Positions 34,928 to 46,460 of a stretch of DNA of 64,000 bases are shown here, piece after piece. The stretch lies in NCBI RefSeq assembly GCF_024323335.1, contig NC_066579.1, forward strand, positions 244,153,068-244,217,067. Direction: 5' to 3'. The translations under genes and the position numbers were made by a program. The stretch comes from Lathyrus oleraceus (Eukaryota > Streptophyta > Magnoliopsida > Fabales > Fabaceae). The notes beneath the pieces were generated by a model that worked only from the letters and a program-made list of their open reading frames with translations, made no database searches and was not told the origin of the DNA. Position 1 is the stretch's first letter; every line of letters begins with the position of its first letter.

Positions 34928-36139
34928 GAGCCCCAAGCATGTCAGAAATTTAGATGAAATTCACATGAAATGTAATGTTAGTTATAAATTCAGGATTTCT
35001 GTTATTTGCAATTGGAATAAGTTAGTTTAGGTTAGGATGAAAAGATTATGTATCGCTACACCCAGGTTAACTAATGGTGAGCTGCAATGAGCCTTGTTAC
35101 ATGAATGTGTCGTTGGAAATCTTTTGAATTTTCTGTTATATTTCATCCATTGGTTCTGTAGGGTTAGTGTTTGAGCTTGTTAGTTCAATTAGAAAACTGA
35201 TTAATATTAGTTTATTTGTAGGTCAATATGTCAGTTATGTGGAACTCCAGTAGGTATTGGTTAATTGGTTAGTAGGTAGGTTGACATGTAACTCAGAATT
35301 AGTTAAATTAGAAGTTAGTTTTTGGTGATTAATTGACTTTGTTATGGGTCTGAAGTGAGTTGGTTTAGCTCTGCATTGAGATACCGAATTAACTGTTGTT
35401 CTTGTTAAATGCTGCTAGCAAATTAGAAACCCTAACATGATTCTTGTCATGACTAAAATTCTATGAAAATGATGGTAATGATCATGCTAAATTGCTTTCT
35501 CTGTTTGATTCTGACAGTAGGTCATGGAACTAGTGATTCATACATTGTTGAATGATGAAGTCCACGGATATACATTATGTTGAAAGGGGCAGCAATAGTA
35601 GAAGGCAAAAAAATCCCCAAGCTTAGTGGTAAGGTAATCACATAGAAACTTTATTTGCGATTTTGAAGTCTTTTGGTTCCTAGTTTTGGTGCACTTGTCA
35701 TGTTTTGGAATGGTTGATGAATGCATTATTATGAAAACTGAAATTATGATTAATTGTTAGTTTCGATTTGCTTTGGTCCATGCATAGTTATAAATTGGAA
35801 ATGGTTTGTTCATGTTAAGAAAAAGTTAGTGGTAGCAAATTCAAGGATGGTTATGAAATGAATGTTATGAGTTTGTTAAAATGTTAAGCTATGTCAATGT
35901 TACTACTACTAAATCAATGGTGTTGATATTACATTGCCATTGAATGACATGTCATGGTTGCCTTGGAAAGTCATGTTTTAAACTTGAAGACAATACTTAT
36001 GGCTTTGTTTTGCCCTTTTAAGGTATTCATGTGCAAAGAGAAAGTGGCATGGCATGGAAGAAAATTGGCATGAAGCTTAAAAGCACATGATCATGAGGAT
36101 GATGGATGAAGAAGTTAGAGTTAGGTCTTAAGTCTTAAA

Positions 36140-36200
36140 TGGTTGACTTTGGTCAAAGTTGACCAAAAAGTCAATTGTTAGCCAAAGTCAACCTTTGTTC
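36140..36200. promoter_or_regulatory. W-box-rich inverted repeat in the minus-strand LTR
   Basis: Contains 'ttgactttggtcaaagttgac', 'caaaaagtcaattg' and 'ccaaagtcaacc'. It matches the W-box clusters of the plus-strand Ogre U3. Confidence 0.5.
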
Positions 36201-36419
36201 AAAGAAGCATTTTTTTTATAATTTTCTTTGTATGTGTTTGTAAACGGTTTTGTATGAATGAATGGACAAATTTGAATGAAAATGATGCTTTAAATTAATG
36301 CAAAATGTCTTACTTTTCAAATAAACAAAATCCCTCAAAAAATTCACATTTGAATCATATCTTTGAATGGGCTATGCACTTATAAAACTTGATTAAGTGA
36401 TCTATGAATGAGAATTGTG

Positions 36420-36896
36420 ATTCAAGAGAATATATGAAGACTGCAAGACTCTGCTCAAAGACTCTGACTCCGCTCACTCTGATTCACGCTCAACACTCTA
36501 TCTAACATCACCGGATCAAAAAACTTAATCAAGAAGCAGTCTAAGTATGGTACAATCCTCTCTAAGGAAATTATGGATTATGTTCCAAGACTGCTATGGA
36601 AAGGACAAGGAAGTTAATACCTTTAATTCCCATAGGTGGCAAGAAATCTCCCATGTTTTACCTCCAACGGTATCATCCCAAGTACTATATAAAGGCCTCA
36701 TCACAACATGCTGAAAAATACTTGACTATACAACACATCGATCTATAACTCTCAATCCACAACATATATTGATATCTCTCATTGTAATATTTAGTAATCA
36801 CACAAGAGTTGTTGCTCATATTGTGTGGTGTTACAAAAAGTTTTTAATAACTTTGAAAACAATTCGAACCCCCTTTCTTGTTTTTCTCTACCTTCA
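36420..36896 (+). repeat. 5' LTR of copia element 2 (left end uncertain)
   Basis: Ends 'ctctaccttca' at 36896, followed by the PBS TTGGTATCAAAGC (36898-36910). It has a TATA-like 'actatataaagg' (about 36684-36695). The first base is not resolved. Confidence 0.65.
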
Positions 36897-36897
36897 A

Positions 36898-36910
36898 TTG
36901 GTATCAAAGC
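36898..36910 (+). other. Primer binding site of copia element 2
   Basis: TTGGTATCAAAGC matches the initiator Met tRNA-type PBS common to copia elements. Confidence 0.7.
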
Positions 36911-36980
36911 TTAGGCTCTATTATTGATTTTTGAATCAAACACTTAACCGTGTAGAGAGACTCAAGGTGAGAAAAACTTC

Positions 36981-37517
36981 ATGGCTAACACAAATGAAAG
37001 AGATAGCTACAATGCAAAACCTCTAGTTTTTGTTGGAGAAAAATTTGACTACTGGAAGGAAAAAATTGAAAGTTTCTTCCTAGGCTACGATGCTGACCTC
37101 TGGATATTGTCACAAATGGTTATGAACCACCCATTTCTGCAATTGGTATCTCTATTCCAAGAAGCAGAATGTGTGATGATCAGAAGCGTGATTTCAAGAA
37201 TCACCATAAAGCAATAAACATTATGCTAAACGCAATTTCCTACAATGTATGCGAGAAGATCACCAACAGGGAAACAACCAAAGAAATCTTTGATTATTTG
37301 AGGATGACTCACGAAGGCAATAATCAAGTTAAAGAGACTAAGGCTCTGGCCTTAATCCAGAAGTATGAAGCCTTCAGAATGGAAGATGATGAAGTTGTTG
37401 AAGTAATGTTCTCAAGGTTCCAAACCTTAGTTGCAAGACTCAAGGTTCTGGACAAAGGATATACTACAACAGATCATGTCAAGAAGATAATCAGAAGTCT
37501 TCCTAAGTAATGGAGAT
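36981..37517 (+). pseudogene. Copia element 2 gag, broken
   Basis: ATG at 36981 (MANTNERDSYNAKPLVFVGE) begins a copia gag. It changes frame near 37160-37210 and continues at 37169 ('NHHKAINIMLNAISYN', 'IFDYLRMTHEGNNQVKETKA', 'MFSRFQTLVARLKVLDKGYT'). A TAA at 37508-37510 follows 'IIRSLPK'. The gag then meets the end of the minus-strand Ogre-type LTR (37518), so it lost its C-terminus to that insertion. Confidence 0.88.
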
Positions 37518-40500
37518 TGTAGCGGTAAATTCATGACCATTAAGCTATGGATAAACTTAACGTCAATAAAACCAGAGTCACCACCGCGCTTTTATTGTTT
37601 CCAAAGAAAAAAGGGAAAAGTACGAAAAAAAAACCCAAAGATAAGAAGTTTTCAAATCAAAACTAATAAAATGTCAGAGATTTCAGGTAAGGGGGTTGGT
37701 TACATAGAGGGAAGATGTTAGCACCCAAAGTGTCTTAGGTACTTCTACGGAGCCCTTTTTTATGTGTGTATGTGTTTTGATGTAAAAGATGTTTGAGAAA
37801 CAATAGAGTGTAGGGATGAGAAAATAATTCATTAATTATATTTTTGTGTTTGACAAGACCTTCGGACTTGTGCCTACGTACCAACATAAAAATGAGGGAT
37901 CAAAACCTCGTAGTTCGTGGTATCAATTTAAAAAATGAATGAGTTATTTTTAACAAAAAATTAAATTTTAAAGAGGCACAAAAGATCTAAAAGAGTTTGA
38001 ATGAGTGTTAGTTCTTTTTGTATTTTGAAAATTGAAGTCAATATGGTTATATTCATTTACAAGTTTGATTTAATAAAAGAGTTTAAAAATGCGATGACAT
38101 AAGGCCAAAGTTTCTAATTTGCAATTAAGTCTAAATTTCACAAGCAAAGAAGATTTTGAAAAGAGGGAGAGATTTGAAATTTAAGAAGTGGGAGTAGATG
38201 AAGTGACTAATCCTAAGCAAAAATTTGAAAGTTAAGAGTTGAAAAGATCTGACCAATGGGATGCAATCCAATAGACAAGAATGTCATGTAGAAACTCACT
38301 TTTCCTTTGGACTTTAAAATTAAGCAATATCAATAAGCAAGCAAGATGAAGAGCAAGACATCAAATAAAGATAGCCACATCCAAGCCATCAACTTCATAG
38401 TCTTCTTCATAATCTTCCCCATGTATCAGATGACATACTTCTTGAATGGCTCAGAATAAGGCATTAGACATAAGTTCAAGGTAATATTTGCATCAAGACC
38501 ATGTAGAAGATGAACTCATGTGGATCTCAATCTTGCATCAGATGAAAATTAAAATCACAAGAACTTGGTTTCAAAAATGTTGGCATTGGCCAAGTCCTTT
38601 TGCATAGGGAATGTTGCCTAATTCTAAGTCCAAAGCTCATATCAAATCGAACAGTCCACACAAACATTTTTTAGGTTTTGTTGTTGTTGTTTATTAAGTA
38701 TTTTAAGGTCCTAAGACCACAAACACAAACAAGATACACAAACAAGTATATACAATCACAACATATGGCTCAAATGAGCAAAGTGAAAATGACATAAACA
38801 TAAACAAGTTAGATGAGATGTATAATGACAAATGATAAATGGCTTGAATTTAAAGTGCATAAAGTAAATGACTTGAAATTAAAAAGTTAGTCAAATGTTA
38901 GTTGATTAGAAGTTAGTGGAGTTTTGCTTTTCAATTGTTTAAGTCATTCTTTGGAGAACACTCAACCTTATATTCACAAGCATGTATCCTTGAACCAAGA
39001 CATCTTCCAAAGGAAGGAAAAAAGGCCAAGTTTCCACACAATACCATGAAAGGGGGAGACTTACAATCTCACTTACTAGAATGTTATGCCTTTTGTGTCA
39101 AAATTTAGCGATATGTTAAGCAATCGTAATTGGACTTATGTAGAAGTCACAACTATATGAGGCCGGGAAATAGAAATTTTGGTGTTAATGCATGTTAGAG
39201 ATATGGTATAATGAACCATACTCCTAAAACATACCACACACAAAAAGAAAATGATCAAAGGGTGGACCTAATCTCATCCATACTTGTATTGGTTCATGAA
39301 CCAATTAACCCTAGGATATTGAGATGTCATTGGCCAATGAGAGGAATGGGATAGAAAGGGATTGAAGATGAAGAGGGAGGGGAAATGAGACAAACATAAA
39401 TTGGTCATGGGAGGAATTTTATCAAATTAAAATCATTCATTCATTTTGGGAGATGAAATGTACATTTCATCAATCCCCTAAATCCAATGATTTTAATCCA
39501 ACAAAAGTCAAATCAACCTTAACCAAGACCCAAACACATATTCAAACTTCATAAGGCAATAAAAATGGCTCAACATAATTTATTCACAATCAAACAAATT
39601 AAAAATCAATTTAAAATGCATTAAATTAAATAATGTTTTATCAAAAACCTAAAACCTCTTCAAAACACCAAATAAATGGCCAAGAGATTTATCATGAGTC
39701 AAACAAGGTCAAAGGACCTTGGAGAAAATTTTTCACTATTTTTGAAAAGTCAGAAGTATTTTTAAACAATTAAAAATATGCACAAAAACAACTAAATCAT
39801 GAAAAATATCAATATTGATCCAAAAAATAATTTTAATTCAGAAAATGAAAGAGGAAAATATTTGAATTTTTTTGGTGAAAGTCCCATATTTTTTGGATCA
39901 ATAATGAAATTAATATGAATTAATGAAAATAAAGTACTTAAAATGAAAATTCATAAATTCAAAAATATGTGGACCATCTGATCTCCCTCATCAATTAAGG
40001 TGACAAATCAAATGGTCCAAAGCGCGCGTTCCATGTGTTCCTTAGTCAAACAAGATGTGCACATGGTAATCAGAACCAATGCACAAGATTAAAACAATTT
40101 GAATGGATCCTATGGTTGAGATGCTTCCAACACATCGTCGGAGCCAGAGCTCCGGTCTTCTTCTCCAGTGGACCTCACCGGACTGGTCCACCTTCAACCA
40201 TCACCAAAATGAAAAAGCAAGACATGAATTTAAAGAAAAAAATGCTCAGGAGCTCGAATCTGGCCTCAATTTTATCTAACTCCAAGTATATGAGAAGATA
40301 CAGGGAGTTGAATTTTGAGGATCATGAACTGAGTTACTTCGATTTGACCTCAAAGCAACTCAATCTTGTTTCCTACATTGGTAGGACTTCAGACAACCAA
40401 AAATCAACAAGAATAGTGGAGAATTGGGGGAGAATTGAAGAGGAGAAGTTTCTGAAAAATCACCTTCGAGTTAATCCAATTTCACTTGATCTTGATCTGG

Positions 40501-42231
40501 ATTTGATTGCTTTCTCCTCCTCTTGCTTGTAGAAACCAAATGGAATGAAAATGGAAGTGAATTTCTGGAGTTTGAACTTCCAAACAGATGGTGAAGTTCA
40601 AGCTCGATTTCAAGAGAAATCTCAGAAAATTCTATGGCAGTGAGGGTTTGCAATGGTCTGGAAAAGCTTGGGCAAGGTGTTGATGATGAATCTGAAGCCT
40701 TAAGCTTGTTTAAATAGGCAATGTGTTTGATATTTGCACCACTTGAAAATTGGACAAAATTAGCAACTTCCTTGCATGGGTGCATGGACAATCATTTGGG
40801 CCTCAAGAGTGATGCAATCCAATTCCAAATCGTGTACAAAGTATGCTGAAACCATCATGTGCAAGCATGCAAATGGAAATGATCACGTGAAGTTCAATCT
40901 TGCCAAAACACTTCCAATAATGAAGCCATGCGCAAGTCCTTCGATTTTAGTCCAAATGAGATGATCTTTGATGTTTTGGAAAGGTGAGATTAAGGGGAAC
41001 AACTTTAATATTGAACACTTTTTCATTTGAAGCTTGGATCATGATGAATTTTGAGGTGGAAGTTTGGGAAATCAAACATATTTGAAAAATTTCTAAGTCC
41101 CAAGTCAAATGTTCACTTCTTCCACCTTGAATAACGTTTTCTATGGACTTCAAATGAGAAACGTTCCTTCATAAAAGTTGTAGCTCTTTCAAACCTCTTA
41201 TATTTGGGCATAAATTTGACCTCATTTGGATTTGGCATGAAGGATTTATGCATTTTAGAAGTTGAGGAAAATCACTTGTTCAATGGTATTGGTCTAAAAT
41301 GACCTATAACGTTTCCTCTTGGCACATGCATTTTCAAGTTGAATTAGAACTTCCTACAAACATCAAAGTTGAAGTAGACATCTTGACTTTGATCATTAAA
41401 TTTTAATGGATTTCATATCATAAAATTTGAGCAAGTTATGGTCTTGGGAAGTTGACCTCTAAACTAGGGTTTAAACAAAATGACCTATAATCTTTTACCA
41501 TAAAAAATGACTTTCCAAGCAAAATTATCTCTTGACTTAAACATGAAAGTTGTTTGGAATGTTATTTAGAGTAAGTTTTCTCTTGGAATCATTTTTATAT
41601 GACAAAAATTGTAGGAGACAGGGTCTAGGGAACCCCAGTTTTGACTAGTTGACTTTCTCTAGTCAACCACCATGAACCAACTTGCTAGCTTGACATTCTC
41701 TTGAATTTTGGGACTCATAGAGGATCATATATGCATAAGATGATGTAAGGTGAAGTATCCCTTAAATTATTTGATCAATTGTTGAAGAAACTTGTTGAAT
41801 AAGTCACACAAAATACCTAGATGAATTAGGGTTTCCCAAGCAAACCAACTCCAAATTTTTGATGATTTCTTGATCAAAATAACATGTGAAGATTATGGGG
41901 ATCCATATACGATACTTAGAGCCAATGTAAACCAATTCTTGATTGATCTCCTTGCAATGAGGGTCTCAATACCTAGATATGAGCTTACTAGAACATAGGC
42001 GAGCATACACATTACCTACAAAAGCAACATACTATACATTGACATATTTTTGGTATTTTGGTTAGTAAATAATAAAAAATGAAGTATGATACAATCAAAT
42101 GTGCTTGGTGATCTCTCCCAATGCAAACCCAATGAATGAGGGGTAAGGAGAATGCCAAGGTGTGATCACAATGCTAATGCATGTGATGAGAATAACATGA
42201 GGGATCTTAGAGTCAAAATTGGGGTCTTACA
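37518..42231 (-). repeat. 3' LTR of a minus-strand Ogre-type element (Ogre B)
   Basis: TG...CA ends: TGTAGCGG at 37518 and GTCTTACA at 42231, 4,714 bp. On the minus strand the LTR starts TGTAAGACCCC. Immediately beyond 42231 the minus-strand PPT 'aaataggggcagc' (42232-42244) shows this is the 3' LTR. The left edge interrupts copia 2 gag; the expected 5-bp duplication (gagat at 37513-37517) would lie beyond the window. Short open frames inside (40035-40532 and others) have no recognised product. Confidence 0.8.
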
Positions 42232-42631
42232 GCTGCCCCTATTTAAGGACGTTCTAGATGAGGAGATGAAGGTTAAAATCTTCATATCGACTCAGTAGAA
42301 TGGGCTTAAATAACAACAATAGAAAAGAATTTTGGTCCATAAGAGACCTCATGATGCATACGATATGAAATGATAAAAGTAATCTCTGTGGGGAAAAGGT
42401 TGCCACAAAGGAAAAGAATCCGGAGAGACTGAAAGTCTGCAGGAGCATAATGCGTTCCATATGGAAAACTCACTAGGGAGACAAAGATCCTAGGGGATAA
42501 AAGATACGCGTAGGCCAAACTGCGAATTAAAACTGCCGGGGGAGACGAGGGATTCCACGGAAATAAATTAGTGGAAAGACTCAGCAGGGGAATAAAAGGA
42601 GCATCTGCAGGGGAAACGGGTAGATCGGAAC
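42232..42631 (-). other. 3' internal end of Ogre B (PPT and untranslated region)
   Basis: Begins with the PPT next to the LTR and continues with A/G-rich non-coding sequence. It is cut at 42631 by the plus-strand Ogre. The remaining part of Ogre B lies beyond the window. Confidence 0.75.
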
Positions 42632-43329
42632 TGTTGTACCCCTAAATTTGCCTTCCCTTTTTTCCACCTATGTATCTAATCAGTTGGTCAAGATATGACT
42701 TGCATACATCCATAATTCATCCACATGCATCATTCCTCATGAATTTAAAAGAAGCTTGGGGTCAGCAAGCCATGGGTCACACAAGTATCAAGATCCAAAG
42801 GCATGGTCAACCATATCAATAACATGGGGGATGTGAAACCCTAATGGTGCTGGTAATTGCTTGACCTCAACAGAGTGGTGACTAGGCAACAGGGAGATCC
42901 AAAACCCTAATTTCTCAAGGTAGGATTGCGAGTTTCCCTGGGCCTCATTTTGGCCTCCAAAAGTCCTAATCAAGTGATGATAGTCAAGGCGATTTGGTGG
43001 TTTGATTATGTGCATTGTCAAGCTGCTTGACCTAGCTGGAAGTCTTGGTCTTAATCCAAAGTCTATGGTGCCATTTATTTGGTGGTGGAAACATCTTTGT
43101 TTTAAGCCATTTGTTGGTCATACCATTGTTTTGTGGATAACCCTAGTCTTGTGGTCCCATTCCTTGGTTTTATCCATCTACACTATCAGTTAAGTTATTG
43201 CATTTGCAAAAGTCAACATGCAAGCCAGTTGTGAAACCAATGTCAGTTAGTCTTCAAAACCATTCTAATCCATTCCATCCACTTTAAACCATTACATTTG
43301 AGTCTATACAAGAAAACACAAAGATTGGA

Positions 43330-43560
43330 CATTTTTGACCAACTGTTGACTTTGGTCAAACGTTGACTTTTTGGTCAACTTTGACCAAAGTCAACCATAA
43401 TCCATTAAACCCTAATTCTATCCATAATTGTCCATCGAATATCCATTTACAAAGGAGTCATAAAGAAAATACAAAGAAAATGCCATTTTTGACCATTTAT
43501 TGACTTTGGTCAACAATTGACTTTTTGGTCAACTTTGACCAAAGTCAACTCAACCTCTTT
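43330..43560 (+). promoter_or_regulatory. Two W-box clusters in the Ogre A U3
   Basis: TTGAC cores (WRKY binding sites) occur as inverted pairs: 'ttgactttggtcaa' with 'tttgaccaaagtcaac', spaced by 20-30 bases so that they can fold. Two clusters lie about 150 bases apart. The same two clusters occur in the 3' LTR (about 62560-62630 and 62715-62785). Regulatory function is inferred. Confidence 0.55.
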
Positions 43561-46453
43561 ACATCCTAAAGTCCTAAAATCTTCCATCCTAAACCTTGAT
43601 CCATCACTCCATTACTCACGTTTACTTCCACCATGAATGCTTCATTTGCAAGCTATCCTCCACCACCATGTTTTTGCCATGCCTACAAGGGCAGCCAATG
43701 CACACCTAAGCAGCATGCCATAATCAACCAAAGTCATGATCCCAGCAAAGGAAATGGGCCATGTGATGCTATGTAAACTAAAGCTCATTTAAGAAAGCCT
43801 TACCACAAACTATCCATGCTCCTTTTGAACCATGAGATATTGATTAAGAAACATGAGATTTGCCTTCACACCACCTATCATGAGATCTGGCCTTAGCTTT
43901 AAGCATCAGCTTGTGGAGTGACTGTAACCTTACAACCCCTCATGACCTGCTGCAAAACACAACAACAATGGTCACCCATATCCATTGCAATGGCTGCTAC
44001 CTGCACTGTTACCACACTGCTGCTGCCACAAACTCAACAGGGAATGCCATCAAATCAATACACCATCAGCCTGCAAATAACCCAACAAAGAAAAAAACCT
44101 GTCAACTTGCATGTGAAGGTTGAAGTCAAACCATGATCATTAGGTTTTCCTGCAGCAAAATCTGTGTGAGCATAATCCAACACCATACAACATGTAACAA
44201 ATAAGGCTGGTATCTACAGTTGGCAAGGTTTGTCATAGGTTGTTCATTGTGCCAAACAAGACTACATCATGATACCTCATGGAGAAAACTGTATCTATGC
44301 TACATAACCAAGAAAGACAACTTACAAAACTAATGGTCACCATGTTAAACCAGAGTGATCAGGCATGTGATTTTGTGTTGACAAACCTAGTTGTTTTACC
44401 TGAGCCAAGGTTTACTTGAAGCCAACTATGGGCATGATCATGACACTAAACCTAAGGTTGGTGAACCTGCAAACAACATCAGGTTGTGTATTGGAACATC
44501 CATCTGCCAGAATAATACCATTCAGGCCCTTGGAAATTCCAGCCTAACCTGGACATCACCTACAGCACATGGAGTATGTCAAGTTACAAGTGAACATGGT
44601 TGTGCATCAGCCATTGCAGCATGACCATCACTTGGTGTCTGCTGCCAGTCCTACTAGTGAGGGAACCAACCAACATGACATGGTCTTGCACCCTGTAGTT
44701 AGGAAACCAACTGCAATAAGGTTAAGTTATAAAACCTGCTGTGAGAAGATTGTGGTCAAGTGTGTTTGCAATTGGGTTGGTCACCATTGCTACCTGCAGT
44801 TTCAGCAAATAACCAATCCTGCACCAAGACCAAACCTGCAGCTTTCAGCAAAACCCATCCCTGTGCATCCATAAAACAGTCCCAGATATGGCAAACCAAA
44901 ACCAACATCACAACATTAGGCATAGCAAGCAACAAACTTGCATAATCCTACAAAGGAGCTTCAGTAAGCCAGAACAAACCTGCAATGCCACAACACACCA
45001 TAACCTATGAAACATAATTCAAACCAGATGTCAAACTGAATCAACATGGATACAGTGACATCAAGTGATCTTGCAGTATGATGTTTACACCAGCAGATGT
45101 GCATCCAAAATCCTGCAGCAAGTGAGTGTGTCCATAATCAAGACCTTCACACACCCTGCAACAGTCACAACAAGTTAAGGCAAGCCACCATGCCATGTTA
45201 ATCATGTCACACCAAGGCAACATTTGTACATGAACAAATGCCAAAGACAAACCTGTTACAGTGCACTTGCAACCAACCAGAACAAGCCCTAATTATACTG
45301 CACCATTATCCAAGTCACCACCTGCACAACCATGTAAAAAAGTCCTTGAAACATGAACAAAAAGATAAATACAAGTCCTGCTAACAAAATCCCAAATGTA
45401 GACTTGTTGTAGCCAGGCCAAGTCAGCAAACAGTCACCCAAAATCCACAGACATTTGACCACATTTATCAAAAAAATTAGTTAGGTTTTGTAAACATCCT
45501 TCCTGCAGTGCTGCTACTTATCACCAAGCGAAGTTGGTAGTCATGGTAGATTTCCTGTCAACTGGAGCAAGTCAATATAAAACACAGAAGTGAAATAGTA
45601 AAGTGGGGACTTAGGGTATGTCAACCATACCTATAGGGAACCATTTGTGCAATGAGATAATGGGATGAGGTGCTAACTGTTGTACCATTGCCTTGAGCTA
45701 TGAGCACAATAGGGTTGTTTGGCATTGAGAGCAAATCCTGCAGCCAGCATTCCACACTCTCATGTTGCATTGAGGAGAGCCATAACAGGGCCCTTTGGAG
45801 CCAAGTGATGTCCAAGGTTCCACCAAACTTTACCATGGCCAAACCTTGAGTTAGAACAGGAGGAAAACAGGTGAGGGCGAGGAGAAGTTGCCTTTGAAAG
45901 CCTTGATTCACTCTGCAAAAAGGATTAGCCAAAAGTTGCATTAACATGACATGAACAAAAGCAGCATAACAGGGCATGAACACAAGGGATAGCCATGGAG
46001 TTACCTATCACAAGCCATTGGATCCAATGGATTCAAAACCTGCAGTGAAAAGGCATGGGTGATTAATAGAGTCATGTTCAAAGGAAAGAATGTACAAGAA
46101 GTGGAATTAACATAACCAGTTTGAATCACCTGCTACAGCCATTAACACTTTGCTTCACCATTTCACTAAAACAGCTTGATTTGGTCCTATTGCACTAATC
46201 ATCAAAACCTGCTAAGTAGGTCATCCCTCACTTTAAGAACAATTCCACTTAAACCAACCTGTGATAACCAGTAAACAAAATTTAAATCATTAACAATTCA
46301 CTAACCAATTTAATTGAGACAACTAACTGAGTTTTGATCCAATAACCAACTGAGTTATCTGTTAACTCAGTGAGTCCAAATCAACTAACTCCAAACCTAA
46401 TTAACTAACTTCTATCCTAATCCCAATCCAGAAATAATCCCAAGCCTAAATCC

Positions 46454-46460
46454 TATATAA
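46454..46460 (+). promoter_or_regulatory. TATA box of Ogre A
   Basis: TATATAA in 'tcctatataaacacttc'. It lies 3.8 kb from the LTR start, so the R and U5 part would be about 4.1 kb. Confidence 0.6.

Larger units (their letters stand above)
31086..36360 (-). repeat. Minus-strand Ogre-type LTR inserted in copia 1 gag
   Basis: The left edge (tgaagctagc at 31086) is the reverse complement of the end of the plus-strand Ogre LTR (gctagcttca at 50612-50621). Several blocks follow in reverse order. The 'ctcatgcctacgtatcc' block is at about 31390. A tandem 'gccaaagtctg' array (32060-32640) is shorter or different in the plus LTR. A duplicated 'acccaaagatat' block lies at about 32840-33200. The TATA box TATATAAG is at about 34920-34927, read in reverse. 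W-box palindromes are at 36140-36200. The LTR start (right edge) was not found, and 36200-36420 is ambiguous. It could be a truncated 3' or solo LTR. Confidence 0.7.

Noticed and set aside
31081..36410. CTATG as target duplication of the minus-strand Ogre-type LTR
   Set aside because: CTATG precedes the left end, but the copies at 36372 and 36402 are not next to an LTR terminus; likely chance.
40035..40532. 165-codon frame
   Set aside because: It lies inside the Ogre B LTR and no family was recognised.
43911..45983. Several 60-120 codon frames in the Ogre A LTR
   Set aside because: They lie in U3 with no domain. Two (43911-44136 and 44391-44624) recur in the 3' LTR with substitutions that look unconstrained.
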